In this document: piece after piece, positions 1 through 8,884 of the stretch
How the letters are laid out: each line of letters starts with the position of its first letter
Position numbering within the stretch: the first letter of the stretch is position 1
Origin: Acidobacteriota bacterium
Lineage (GTDB): Bacteria; Acidobacteriota; Terriglobia; Terriglobales; Acidobacteriaceae
Length of the DNA: 43,803 nucleotides
Assembly (NCBI GenBank): GCA_021803035.1
Contig: JAJZME010000010.1
Coordinates: 1 to 43,803 of the forward strand
Reading direction: 5' to 3'
Made by a program: the position numbers and the translations under genes
The notes under the pieces: generated by a model
Databases searched by the model: none
What the model saw: the letters and a program-made list of their open reading frames with translations, nothing else
Told to the model about the DNA's origin: nothing

Positions 1-75
1 TCCCGGCAGGCCGAAGAGTTAGAGATTAACCGCTCCACGGTCTACTACCGGCCGCGCCCGGTTCCCAAATACTTC
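1..75 (+). pseudogene. IS3-family transposase OrfB fragment
   Basis: Frame 1 from the window edge reads a peptide with the core RQAEELEINRSTVYYRPRP. This resembles the helix-turn-helix start of IS3-family OrfB transposases, which commonly read like RQAELLxINRSTVYYRPRP. The similarity stops after about 25 codons and what follows is unrelated, so this is a remnant or a junction. The rest of the element, if any, lies outside the window to the left. A second IS3-family remnant closes the other end of the window. The family call rests on remembered motif similarity over a short stretch. Confidence 0.5.
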
Positions 76-147
76 GTTCAGAGCGCATGGTGTACCTGCT
101 CATCTGGTACGCGAAAGAACAAACTGTATATTGCCGCAGAGGGCTAT

Positions 148-1212
148 TCATCGACGCACGGATGACTCACGAACAATCAGTTTCGGAGTGATCAGAAGTT
201 CTTTTGCAGGCGGAGTTCTCTTGGCGTCGATAAGGGAAAGGCACAACTCTGCGGAATATTTGCCAATTGCAGTACTGTCCTGATCCACGGTTGTAAGTGG
301 CACACGCAGGAATCCTGAGTAATGGACATTACCGCACCCCACCACTGCAATGTCCTTCGGAATACGCAGTCCTGCCTCAAGAATCGCCCTCATCGCACCC
401 ATGGCAACAGGATCGTTTAAACAAAAGACTCCGTCCAGGCGGGGAAATATCTGCAATAGCTTCTTGGTTGCTTCGTATCCTCCCAACTCTCCTCGATCGT
501 CTCCCGAAGTGCCAATGGAAACGATGTGTGCAGGTAGCAGCCTCATGTGGGCCACAGCCAGCGCGCGCTTGAAACCATTGAGCCGCCCGAGCGCAGTGCT
601 GATCTTGCCGCCTGCTATATGAGCGATTCTCTTACATCCCTGTTCGATCAAATGCTGGGTTGCAAGCAGACCTACTGCTTTATCGTCCACACCTACAAAG
701 TTCGCCGGCCAGCCCGAAATCCGGCGATCGATCAGCACATATGGAATCCTCCGGTTCTCGATAAGCTGAAAGCTCTCCGTGGAGACCTGCGCCGATGCGA
801 TGATCATCGCATCGACACGTCTGGCCAGGAGCTGTGCAATTTCCTTCCGTTCCAGCTCTGCGTTGTCCTCGGAGGAGGTGATGACTAGACCGTAACCCGC
901 CGGTTGGGTCACTGCAGATATTGCTTTTGCGATTTGTGCGAAGAATGGATGAATCAGATCGGGAACCACCAATCCAATGGTCCAGGTCCGCCCCGTAATC
1001 AGGGCCCGCGCCGCAAAGTTGGGCTGGTAGTTCAACTCACGCATCCGCTTGAGAACACGTTCGCGTGTCTCTTTGCGGATATCGGAGTGGCCGCGCAGCG
1101 CCTTCGAGATCGTCATGGTCGAGAGGCCTAGATCCTGCGCGATGTCTTTCATGCGCACGACAGAGCCTTTGCGAAATCTCCGCTTCTTTACGGGATCGTT
1201 CTGTTGGGTCAT
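148..1212 (-). CDS. LacI-family transcriptional regulator
   Basis: This 354-residue protein has the standard LacI/GalR layout. A DNA-binding helix-turn-helix lies at about residues 20-70 (MKDIAQDLGLSTMTISKAL, then the hinge-helix segment NFAARAL). It is followed by a periplasmic-binding-protein-like effector domain starting at TIGLVVPDLIHPFFAQ and ending near the C-terminus with DQDSTAIGKYSAELCLSLI. Length matches the family, apart from a basic N-terminal extension of about 20 residues (KKRRFRKGS). Members usually repress or activate sugar-catabolic genes in response to a sugar or sugar phosphate. The next genes are two fucosidases, a beta-galactosidase and a rhamnogalacturonan lyase, so a plant-glycan mono- or oligosaccharide effector is likely (inference). 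A candidate operator lies 22 bp upstream of its start, suggesting autoregulation. The ATG at 1212 is the first in-frame start before the HTH. Confidence 0.93.
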   Translation of the reverse strand: MTQQNDPVKKRRFRKGSVVRMKDIAQDLGLSTMTISKALRGHSDIRKETRERVLKRMRELNYQPNFAARALITGRTWTIGLVVPDLIHPFFAQIAKAISAVTQPAGYGLVITSSEDNAELERKEIAQLLARRVDAMIIASAQVSTESFQLIENRRIPYVLIDRRISGWPANFVGVDDKAVGLLATQHLIEQGCKRIAHIAGGKISTALGRLNGFKRALAVAHMRLLPAHIVSIGTSGDDRGELGGYEATKKLLQIFPRLDGVFCLNDPVAMGAMRAILEAGLRIPKDIAVVGCGNVHYSGFLRVPLTTVDQDSTAIGKYSAELCLSLIDAKRTPPAKELLITPKLIVRESSVRR

Positions 1213-1233
1213 GGAATTACCAGCTCAAATAGC

Positions 1234-1243
1234 TTAACGCGAA
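1234..1243. promoter_or_regulatory. Candidate LacI-family operator upstream of the regulator gene
   Basis: TTAACGCGAA matches the symmetric pattern TTANCGNTAA at 7 of 8 defined positions. LacI/GalR operators are short palindromes centred on CG. The site lies 22 bp upstream of the LacI start, where autoregulation would be expected. The same pattern recurs at 1716, 1737, 6656 and, weaker, 7023. Confidence 0.4.
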
Positions 1244-1715
1244 CATCATGAGATCGCCTATCTGAAACAATTCTCGCCGGTCATAAGCGCATAACGCAAT
1301 CGCAAAAGACTTGGCACACGGTCCGCCAAAGATGGGCTGTGCGTTAATGCTCTTGCAGATGCCTATCCCTTCATTCAAGGATCTCGACAGGCAGGTATTT
1401 CGCGCTCCTGACGTCGAATATCAGATCCAACACACTCAAGCAATGGTCCAGTCTCTTTGATCCGGTCTGGTACGCAACCGGAGCTTTGCCTCTTCCCAAT
1501 CGCGATTGTTTGCCTTCCTATTTGCTCGCACACGGGGGCCTGCTATTGGAAACGCGTTCAAGCGTACACGCCTCACCAGTGTGCGGAAGACTCTAGACAT
1601 GCATCTACCTCCAAAGCACCGTACGGTTAACTGTCCCAAAGAAGCGGCAGATTCATCGATCGCGGATATTTGGAGCCATGCTAGGCGTAGTGAATTCCGT
1701 TATCAAGAATCGTTT

Positions 1716-1746
1716 TTATCGTTAAACCTCCTGTCTTTAGCGATAA
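1716..1746. promoter_or_regulatory. Paired candidate LacI-family operators
   Basis: TTATCGTTAA (1716-1725) and TTAGCGATAA (1737-1746) both match TTANCGNTAA perfectly. Their centres are 21 bp apart, two helical turns, so two regulator dimers would sit on the same DNA face. Together the arms form an 11-bp inverted repeat with one mismatch around a 9-nt spacer. The pair lies about 540 bp upstream of the fucosidase start, which is far for direct repression, so a promoter nearby or a lost intervening gene is possible. Confidence 0.5.
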
Positions 1747-2287
1747 TTCAAGGAATACCTTTTCCCGATGTGTGGGAAGTCGCAGTAAAGCGATATAGTC
1801 GCCGATCAGAGGCTGAACACCCTGAACTCGGTGTCGGTTGTGAGTGCCAAGTCAATTTTTATTTATTTCCCTTTTGCATTCGTGTTGGTGTATTAATGAT
1901 CTACGCGTTCCACCGGACAAATCTCCTTCGGAAAGACCAGAGGCTTTAACCGAAGTGAATGAGGGCACCACTGCTCGCACCGGTATCGTTCCAAGGAGTC
2001 AACAAATGGGCCCATCCTCCGCTTCCGCATGCAATCGCCATGTTGGCGGCCTCCGCGGCTATCCTCTTTGTGCCCGCACGTATTTGCTGGACAGCCAGGC
2101 CATTGCCAGAGAACATGCACTGAAGCGGGCGTCCACGGTCATGCTCACGTATCCAGCTCGGCGCTGTATTCGTACCAGACAGCATCGCGGAAGCACTCTG
2201 CGCGGAGGAGATACCCAACACACGCAGCATACGCTGTTCATCAAGCAGGAATAATGCAGGTTATCTGACAGGAGGAAAAACCACTCT

Positions 2288-3793
2288 ATGTACCTGGTGT
2301 CAAATCACCGACCTTCCCGGCGCAAGTTCCTTGCAGACTCTTCACTGGCCGCAGGCTCGGTGTTGCTGGCTGGCAAAGCTCGATCGCTCTCTAGCGCAAT
2401 CGCCAGGGAGTTATCTCTGACAGCCACCGGGCCATTCCAACCGACGTGGGCCTCGCTGCGCGCCCATTATCACTACCCCGAATGGTTTCATGACGCCAAG
2501 TTTGGGATCTTTCTCCATTGGGGCGTCTATTCGGTTCCGGCACACGGCAGTGAGTGGTATGAGAAGCACATGTACGGTGACCCCGCGACGATTAAGTGGC
2601 ACACCGAGCATTATGGGCCGCCGGCCAAGTTCGGATATAAGAACTTCATCCCGATGTTCAAGGCGCAGCATTGGGATCCCGATGCATGGGCGGAGTTGTT
2701 TAAGCATGCTGGCGCAAAGTATGTGATGCCGGTGGCCATTCATCACGACGGTTTTGCCATGTGGGATAGCGCCGTTGTCCCATGGAATGCGGCGCGGATG
2801 GGCCCGCACCGCGACGTGATTGGCGAGTTGGGCAAGGCAGTCCGCAGGCAGGGAATGAAGTTTGGCTTTTCCAACCACTACATGGAGCATTACAACTTCA
2901 TCCAGCCACTGCCAGGGCTGAAGACAGATCTCTACGATCCGAAGTGGGCAGCCTTTTCTTCAGTTGCGGACAGGAACCCGGCGGCCTTTAAGCGCTTCCT
3001 TGCGATGTGGGTGGCGGCCAGCAAGGAATTAATCGACAAGTATGAGCCAGATACTCTCTTTTACGACAATGGTGTTAACCCCCGCAAGTTTGATCCGCAG
3101 AAGCTTGAAGTCGCCGCTTACTATTACAACCGCGCTTCTGAATGGAAGAAGGCCGTAACGATCCTTACCAAGGACCACGCCTATCTTGCCGGCAATACAG
3201 AGGACTATGAGCGCCAGCAGCGCGCGCCGCTGACGATTCAGCCCCATCCATGGGAGTGCGATGACTCCGTAGGATATCGCTGGGGCTATCTGAAGAATGA
3301 CCACTATTGGCACGTGAGTACGATCGTCACGCACTTGGTAGAAAATGTGAGCCGGAACGGCAATCTGCTGCTGAACTTCGGGCCGAAACCGGATGGCACG
3401 TTTGTAGAGACGCAGTTGGAGTTGATGAAGGGCATTGGCGCATGGCTGCGTGTGAATGGCGAAGCCATCTACGAGACAAGACCGTGGAGCAGGTTCGGCG
3501 AAGGCGCATCGGTGAATGGAAGACCGCCCTACACGGGCAGCGATTTCCGGTTCACGACCAAGGGCGACGTGCTCTACGCAATCGTCATGGCGTGGCCGGG
3601 GCAGCATGCTGTTGTGCGGTCGCTCGCAACCAGTGATGCTCTGAAGGGTAAAGTTGAGCAAGTGCAACTGCTGGGACATAATGGCCCTCTGCATTTTGTG
3701 CAAGATGCGCAGGGCCTTACTGTCACCATGCCCTCCGAACAGCCGTGTCAATACGCGTACAGTCTGAAGATCAGCGGTTTGAAGTTCGCATAG
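2288..3793 (+). CDS. Tat-exported GH29 alpha-L-fucosidase
   Basis: The 501-residue protein begins with a twin-arginine signal peptide: SRRKFLA at residues 10-16, then an Ala/Leu-rich stretch to about residue 38. Folded export to the periplasm or outside is therefore expected. The GH29 (beta/alpha)8 domain follows, with EWFHDAKFGIFLHWGVYSVPA near residue 65, the conserved HHDGFAMWDS at 152-161, and D260 in DTLFYDNG as the probable catalytic nucleophile. A C-terminal beta-sandwich (about 410-500) follows the segment GNLLLNFGPKPDGT. GH29 enzymes release terminal alpha-L-fucose by a retaining mechanism. Fucosylated xyloglucan or rhamnogalacturonan I side chains fit the neighbours, but the linkage cannot be read from sequence. 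GGAGG lies 12 nt before the ATG. The next gene, a GH2 beta-galactosidase, is on the same strand. Confidence 0.93.
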   Translation: MYLVSNHRPSRRKFLADSSLAAGSVLLAGKARSLSSAIARELSLTATGPFQPTWASLRAHYHYPEWFHDAKFGIFLHWGVYSVPAHGSEWYEKHMYGDPATIKWHTEHYGPPAKFGYKNFIPMFKAQHWDPDAWAELFKHAGAKYVMPVAIHHDGFAMWDSAVVPWNAARMGPHRDVIGELGKAVRRQGMKFGFSNHYMEHYNFIQPLPGLKTDLYDPKWAAFSSVADRNPAAFKRFLAMWVAASKELIDKYEPDTLFYDNGVNPRKFDPQKLEVAAYYYNRASEWKKAVTILTKDHAYLAGNTEDYERQQRAPLTIQPHPWECDDSVGYRWGYLKNDHYWHVSTIVTHLVENVSRNGNLLLNFGPKPDGTFVETQLELMKGIGAWLRVNGEAIYETRPWSRFGEGASVNGRPPYTGSDFRFTTKGDVLYAIVMAWPGQHAVVRSLATSDALKGKVEQVQLLGHNGPLHFVQDAQGLTVTMPSEQPCQYAYSLKISGLKFA

Positions 3794-4019
3794 CACGCCG
3801 CGAGTCGGGAAAGGCTGTTTGACTTCACAGCGGGAAATTCCCGCGGCAGCAAATCGCAACAACAGCACGGGCTATTCGCTACGCCGTTCCGTTCCGATTA
3901 CTGCAGCACCTTGCGGGGATGCCTTACCACCCTTCGCGAGGAAGTTCACGGGAGAATAATTGCGAATCTTACTGCAAAGACACTTGTTTGTTGTTGTCAA
4001 ACCATGGAGGGTCCTTAAT

Positions 4020-6440
4020 ATGAAGCGCTGCCTGCTCCTGTTGCTGCTGGCGGTTTCCTGGCCGGTTCTTGGCGCAACGTCTTCCGCGGAATCTGTTGTT
4101 CCAGTCACACACAGCGCAGCTCGCATCACGGAATTGTTCGACGCGAACTGGCGGTTCACGCGGGGCGACATAGCTGAAGCCTCATTGCCGAGCTTTGATG
4201 ACAGCAACTGGAAAGAGCTCAACGTTCCGCATGACTGGAGCATTGCCGGTCCGTTCAACGAGTCCAATCCAACAGGCGCGGCAGGCGCCTTTCTGCCCGC
4301 GGGTATCGGCTGGTATCGCAAACATTTCGTGCTGCCTGAAAGCGCGGCGCACAAGCGCATCTTTATTGTTTTCGATGGCGTAATGGCCAATAGCGACGTC
4401 TGGATCAACGGCACGCACCTCGGACACCGCCCCTACGGCTATGTCAGCTTTCGCTATGAACTAACCGGCCATCTGCGCTTCGGTCCCAACGAGCCCAATG
4501 TGATCGCCGTCCGCTGCGACGACTCCAAGCAGCCTGCTTCGCGGTGGGCTGGTGGGGCCGGCATTTATCGTCACGTTTACCTGATTGAAACCAGCAGCCT
4601 CCATGTGAAGGGGTGGGGAACGTTTGTCAGCACGCCGTCGGTTTCCGCAGAGCAGGCCACCGTGCGCGTCCAGAGCACGGTCGTCAATCAATCCGGCCGC
4701 ACGCGTGACACGTACTTGCACATCGCATTGTATGCACCAAACGGCAGACTGGCTGCGAGTGTCACGACTGAGGCGCAGCCGATACCTGCAGAGAATTCCT
4801 ACACCTTCACACAATTGATCCCTGTGTCCCACCCCGACCGCTGGGATATTAACCATCCTGTGCTCTATCGAGCCGTTGTTGACGTACTCGACCACGGCCG
4901 CGATGTCGATCAGGACGCGGTGCATTTCGGCATCCGCACGTTTCGCTTCGACGCCGCTACTGGCTTCTGGCTCAATGGGCGCAATTTCAAGATCAAGGGC
5001 GCGTGCTTGCACGCCGAGTATGGAGCCTTCGGCGCCGCCGTGCCGCTGGATGCCTGGCGGCATCGCTTGGAGGCGCTGCGCAAGCTGGGCGTCAACGCCA
5101 TCCGCACCGCGCACAATCCGCCTTCGCGGCAGTTTCTCAGTCTTTGTGATCGCATGGGCTTTCTTGTGATGGATGAGATGTTCGATTGCTGGACGGTCGG
5201 CAAAAATCCATACGATTACCACCTCTACTTCGACAAGTGGGCTATCACGGACGTGCGTGATACGGTAATGCGCGACCGCAATCACCCAAGCATCATCCTG
5301 TGGAGCGCCGGCAACGAGATCCGCGATACACCCGATACCCAACGCGCTCACTGGATCCTGGCTGCGCTGCTCCAGGTCTTTCATCGTTACGATCCCACTC
5401 GTCCGGTGACCATGGCTCTGTTCCGACCCAATGCCAGCCACGATTACGATAACGGCTTTGCCGATATGCTCGACGTTATCGGTCAGAATTATCGCGTGAA
5501 CGAGATACTCGCCGCGCACAGTCAGAAGCCGTCGCGTAAGATCATCGGCACCGAAGACGATCATAGCCGCGCTTCATGGTTGGCAATGCGCGATAACCCG
5601 GCCTATGCCGGCCAGTTTATCTGGGCAGGCGCCGACTATCTGGGTGAAGCGCATGTGTGGCCCTATATTGGAAATGGCTCCGGGCTTCTCGACCGCACCG
5701 ATTTTCCGCATCCAGATGGACTGCAACGCGAGAGTTGGTGGTCTTCTGTGCCAATGGTCCGCATCGTTCGCCGAGTCGCGCCCAGCGCGGTAGCGCCTGT
5801 TGATCCTGGCGAGGCCACCGATCCCAAGCGCCCTCGCCAGATCCTCTTCGCAGACTGGACCCCGCGCAACCTCGGCCCCCATATCGAAGATGTTGAAGTC
5901 TACAGCAATGCCCAGGCCGTGGACCTGTTGCTGAACGGCAAATCTCTAGGCGTGCAGGCCATCCATGCTGACGCATCGCCGCGCACTTGGCAGGTCCCCT
6001 TCGCTCCTGGCACCCTGCGCGCAGTCGCCACAAATGACGGGCATGTTGTCGCAACCGATGAACTGCGCACCGCCGGCGCCCCCGCCCGCATTGTGCTGAC
6101 GGCCGACCGCAAGCAGATCGCACCGGGATGGAACCATGTGGATTATCTGGCGGCAACGGTCGTCGATGCTCACGGAGTTGTTGTGCCTCGCGCGGACAAT
6201 CTCATCACCTTTACTGTGCATGGGCCAGGAGCGATAGCCGCCGTAGACAACGGCGATAACAAGAGCCATGAATCGTTCCAGGGAAACAAGCGCAGCGCCT
6301 ACGAGGGTCGTTGCGTTGCCTTCATCAGGACGCAGGCAAGCCACGGGGCCATCGTGTTAACAGCCTCTTCGCCCGGGCTTCATTCCGGCAGCGTGACGCT
6401 GATTTCAGTAACCGCAAAACACGGAGGCTCCGGAATGTAA
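4020..6440 (+). CDS. Secreted GH2 beta-galactosidase-like glycoside hydrolase
   Basis: I place the start at the ATG at 4020. GGAGG lies 9 nt upstream, and the protein then begins with a clean Sec signal peptide (MKRCLLLLLLAVSWPVLGA). This gives 806 residues; a longer in-frame start at 3960 would bury the signal. Domain order is typical of GH2: sugar-binding jelly roll (about 35-190, with WYRKHF and GVMANSDVWINGTHLG), Ig-like domain (about 200-310), TIM barrel (about 315-600) and C-terminal Ig-like domains (about 640-800, ending with the GAIAAVDNGDN type of motif). GVNAIRTAHNPPS is near residue 360. E433 in WSAGNEI is the expected acid/base and E512 in IIGTEDD the expected nucleophile. The family also holds glucuronidases and mannosidases. 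Beta-galactosidase is favoured by resemblance and by the fucosidases around it. Confidence 0.88.
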   Translation: MKRCLLLLLLAVSWPVLGATSSAESVVPVTHSAARITELFDANWRFTRGDIAEASLPSFDDSNWKELNVPHDWSIAGPFNESNPTGAAGAFLPAGIGWYRKHFVLPESAAHKRIFIVFDGVMANSDVWINGTHLGHRPYGYVSFRYELTGHLRFGPNEPNVIAVRCDDSKQPASRWAGGAGIYRHVYLIETSSLHVKGWGTFVSTPSVSAEQATVRVQSTVVNQSGRTRDTYLHIALYAPNGRLAASVTTEAQPIPAENSYTFTQLIPVSHPDRWDINHPVLYRAVVDVLDHGRDVDQDAVHFGIRTFRFDAATGFWLNGRNFKIKGACLHAEYGAFGAAVPLDAWRHRLEALRKLGVNAIRTAHNPPSRQFLSLCDRMGFLVMDEMFDCWTVGKNPYDYHLYFDKWAITDVRDTVMRDRNHPSIILWSAGNEIRDTPDTQRAHWILAALLQVFHRYDPTRPVTMALFRPNASHDYDNGFADMLDVIGQNYRVNEILAAHSQKPSRKIIGTEDDHSRASWLAMRDNPAYAGQFIWAGADYLGEAHVWPYIGNGSGLLDRTDFPHPDGLQRESWWSSVPMVRIVRRVAPSAVAPVDPGEATDPKRPRQILFADWTPRNLGPHIEDVEVYSNAQAVDLLLNGKSLGVQAIHADASPRTWQVPFAPGTLRAVATNDGHVVATDELRTAGAPARIVLTADRKQIAPGWNHVDYLAATVVDAHGVVVPRADNLITFTVHGPGAIAAVDNGDNKSHESFQGNKRSAYEGRCVAFIRTQASHGAIVLTASSPGLHSGSVTLISVTAKHGGSGM

Positions 6441-6655
6441 GACTCCAAGGCACGGGAGCAGATATGGCGAAGGCGGAATGGGGGCAATCAATCTCTCGCC
6501 CCGCATGATTCACGATCAGAAGATAGTCTACGACGGCGTTTTCCGCTGCGGCCGCCAAGCCATGCCGCAACTCCACGCTGGCCTCGCGTTCCGGGTTGCC
6601 GTGCATGATGCTACAGCAAAGACGTCTCACGCTGAACGCGCAGAATCCCTAAAGT

Positions 6656-6665
6656 TTATCGGTAA
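6656..6665. promoter_or_regulatory. Candidate LacI-family operator ahead of the second fucosidase
   Basis: TTATCGGTAA matches TTANCGNTAA perfectly. It ends 9 bp upstream of the -35 hexamer of the candidate promoter at 6675-6704, a plausible regulator position. A weaker relative, ATAGCGTTTA (7023-7032, 6 of 8), lies 18 bp upstream of the ATG. Confidence 0.45.
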
Positions 6666-6674
6666 CGTTCATGG

Positions 6675-6704
6675 TTGACACTATTGCAATAGAGATTTTA
6701 TAGT
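6675..6704 (+). promoter_or_regulatory. Sigma-70-like promoter with palindromic spacer
   Basis: TTGACA (6675-6680, perfect -35) and TATAGT (6699-6704, 5 of 6 for the -10) are separated by 18 bp. The spacer begins with the perfect 12-bp palindrome CTATTGCAATAG (6681-6692), which could bind a dimeric regulator. The next gene starts at 7051, so the leader would be about 340 nt. Confidence 0.5.
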
Positions 6705-7050
6705 CGGTTGGATTGGTGAATCGGCAATTCCCGGTCTTGAAAGTGCAGTTCTCAGGTAAGCGCTAGTGCAGCGGCGTCATGGAGTGCGCGATCCGCAAGT
6801 GATCGACCGGGCGACGCCGAGTCTCGAATGAGGCAAGAGAAACGAAACTGTTCATACCCATCTGCGCCGTGCCCAATCTCCGTCGAGCATGCTTCGATCA
6901 GGATGACACGGCATGCAGTCGCGCCTGTCATGTCGACTGTTGCGTCCGCCGCACAACGGCTTAGTGCAAACCGGGGAAGATGCATCGCCGTTCACACCTT
7001 AGCAAGTTAGCAAGAGTATTGGATAGCGTTTACCTCTGGTTGAAGGAGAA

Positions 7051-8868
7051 ATGACCATGCTGCGAAGGGATTTTTGTAAATTGATTGCGGCCGCTGCGGC
7101 AGCCAAAGCGATTGGCGCCTCGGCGCAAACCGGGCCAACAACGAATGTGGTTGAGCCGCCCGGCTTCAACTCACTTCATCAGACCTTCGAGGAATTCTGC
7201 GCCACGCCCGCCGACAAGCGGGTGTTTTACGCGCTGGTCGATGGCAAGATTGTGCAGGAGAAGCTGGATAATGCGACCTGGAAGCCGACCGCGTGGGGCG
7301 ATCCCCCGAAGCTGCCCATTCCCGGCGGGTCATGGGACGGCGTGCCGATGAATGCGCCCATCGCGGGCTTGAACGGGACCGGCCCGTACCAGGCCACCTG
7401 GGATTCGCTGCTGCAGTATGACGCGCCGGAGTGGTATCGCGACGCGAAGTTTGGCATATGGGCGCACTGGAGCCCGCAGTGCGTTCCTGAAGACGGCGAC
7501 TGGTATGCGCGGGATATGTACATCGAGGGCTCCCAGAAATACTGGTATCAATTGAAGCACTACGGTCCGCAGTCGCGTTTCGGATACAAGGATCTTTGCC
7601 CGCAATGGACGCTGCTGAACTGGGATCCGGACGGATTGATCCAGCGCTACAAGAACGCAGGCGCGCGGATCTTTTTTGCGCTTGCCAACCATCATGACGG
7701 CTTCGACACATGGAACTCAAAGCATCACCAGTGGAATGCCATGGGAATCGGTCCGCATCGCGATGTGATCGGCGGCTGGGCGGCGGCGGCGCGCAAGCAT
7801 GGATTGCGCTTCGGCGTGACGGTGCATCAGGCGCGCAACTGGTGGTGGTTTCAGACCTCGCACGGCGCGGACAAGAGGGGGCCGCTTGCAGGAGTGCCTT
7901 ATGACGGCTGCATGTATACAGATAAAGGCGAGGAGCAGTGGTGGCAGGGGTACAATCCGCAGCAGCTTTACAACGCCAAGCATCCGTTTAACGCGCTGCC
8001 CGATGCATCGTATGTAAAGAACTTCTACGACCGCACGCGCGACCTGGTCGACCAGCACGATCCGGATGTGCTCTATTTCGATAATCCGCTGTTCCCGCTA
8101 GGCTGGGGTGGCATGAATATCGGCGCCTACTTCTACAACCACAATCTGCAAACGCACGGCGGCAAGCAGGAAGGCGTCATCAACATCAAGAACGTGCCCG
8201 CGCATCTTGTCAAAGCCGTGGTGGCCGACTACGAGCGCGGCATCACCAGCAGCATCATGCCGTATGCCTGGCAGTCGGAAACATGCATTGGGCAGTGGCA
8301 TTACCTGCGCGCGCTGTATGATGAGCCGGGCGTGTACGGCGGTTATCTTCCGCCGCGCTCCGTGATCCACTGGCTGATCGACGCAGTGAGCAAGAACGGC
8401 ACCTTCATTTTGAACATTCCCGGCAAGCCGGACGGCACCATCGACCGCAAGGAGATCGCGGTGCTTGACGAGATCACGGCGTGGATGAAGATCAACGGTG
8501 AGGCGATCTACGCTACCCGGCCGTGGAAGGTCTTTGGCGAGGGCCCGAGCACCGGAATCGGCGGCGCGCACAGAGGGACGGAAAGTATCCGTGGCCTGGG
8601 CGCGAGAGATATTCGCTTTACGCGCAACAAGGCGAACACTGTGATCTACGCAATCTTTCTGGGCTGGCCGTCAATGGGCAGGGCCGAGATTACGTCGCTG
8701 GGCACGGCAAGCAAGACCAACCCCGGCAAGATCGAGCACGTGACGTTGCTGGGCACGGATGCGAAGGTGCACTGGACGCAGACGCCCCAGGCACTGCACG
8801 TCAAGCTGCCGCCGCAGCCTGCCGCGGCCAGTGACTATGGCGCGGCGCTGCGCATCTCGCTGGCCTGA
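7051..8868 (+). CDS. Tat-exported GH29 alpha-L-fucosidase-like protein
   Basis: This 605-residue protein starts with a probable twin-arginine signal (MTMLRRDFCKLIAAAAAAKA, RR at 5-6). It carries an N-terminal stretch of about 80 residues before the catalytic domain that the other fucosidase here lacks. The GH29 domain has EWYRDAKFGIWAHWSPQCVP near residue 127, NHHDGFDTWNS at 213-223 and D344 in DVLYFDNPLFPLGWG as the probable nucleophile. NGTFILNIPGKPDG marks the end of the barrel and a beta-sandwich closes the protein. It and the first fucosidase are diverged paralogues, so their linkage or aglycone preferences may differ. The start is supported by GAAGGAG just before the ATG. A candidate promoter and operator lie about 350-400 bp upstream, and a strong hairpin follows the stop codon. 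Confidence 0.9.
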   Translation: MTMLRRDFCKLIAAAAAAKAIGASAQTGPTTNVVEPPGFNSLHQTFEEFCATPADKRVFYALVDGKIVQEKLDNATWKPTAWGDPPKLPIPGGSWDGVPMNAPIAGLNGTGPYQATWDSLLQYDAPEWYRDAKFGIWAHWSPQCVPEDGDWYARDMYIEGSQKYWYQLKHYGPQSRFGYKDLCPQWTLLNWDPDGLIQRYKNAGARIFFALANHHDGFDTWNSKHHQWNAMGIGPHRDVIGGWAAAARKHGLRFGVTVHQARNWWWFQTSHGADKRGPLAGVPYDGCMYTDKGEEQWWQGYNPQQLYNAKHPFNALPDASYVKNFYDRTRDLVDQHDPDVLYFDNPLFPLGWGGMNIGAYFYNHNLQTHGGKQEGVINIKNVPAHLVKAVVADYERGITSSIMPYAWQSETCIGQWHYLRALYDEPGVYGGYLPPRSVIHWLIDAVSKNGTFILNIPGKPDGTIDRKEIAVLDEITAWMKINGEAIYATRPWKVFGEGPSTGIGGAHRGTESIRGLGARDIRFTRNKANTVIYAIFLGWPSMGRAEITSLGTASKTNPGKIEHVTLLGTDAKVHWTQTPQALHVKLPPQPAAASDYGAALRISLA

Positions 8869-8884
8869 AAACGAGCGTAACTAA

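Larger units (their letters stand above)
1213..2287. other. 1.07-kb intergenic region without a convincing gene
   Basis: The region between the divergent LacI gene and the first fucosidase has only short overlapping frames with no recognisable domain. It holds the operator candidates at 1234-1243 and 1716-1746. A Shine-Dalgarno sequence (GGAGG, 2271-2275) for the fucosidase lies at its right end. The left half is more AT-rich than the genes around it. No clear -35/-10 pair was found ahead of the fucosidase. Confidence 0.6.
6441..7050. other. 610-bp intergenic region with regulatory sites
   Basis: There is no convincing gene between the GH2 gene and the second fucosidase. The region holds a candidate LacI operator (6656-6665), a good sigma-70-like promoter (6675-6704) with a palindromic spacer, and a weaker operator-like site at 7023-7032 just before the ribosome binding site. 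A minus-strand frame near 6484-6549 (VVDYLLIVNHAGREI) faintly resembles the C-terminal domain of GH42 beta-galactosidases. It could be a degraded gene end, but I would not call it one. Confidence 0.5.

Noticed and set aside
1844..2254. 136-codon frame upstream of the first fucosidase
   Set aside because: The composition is like random translation, three other frames overlap it, and no family was recognised.
4461..5564. 367-codon minus-strand frame antisense to the GH2 gene
   Set aside because: The GH2 catalytic motifs are intact on the other strand and the antisense frame has no features.
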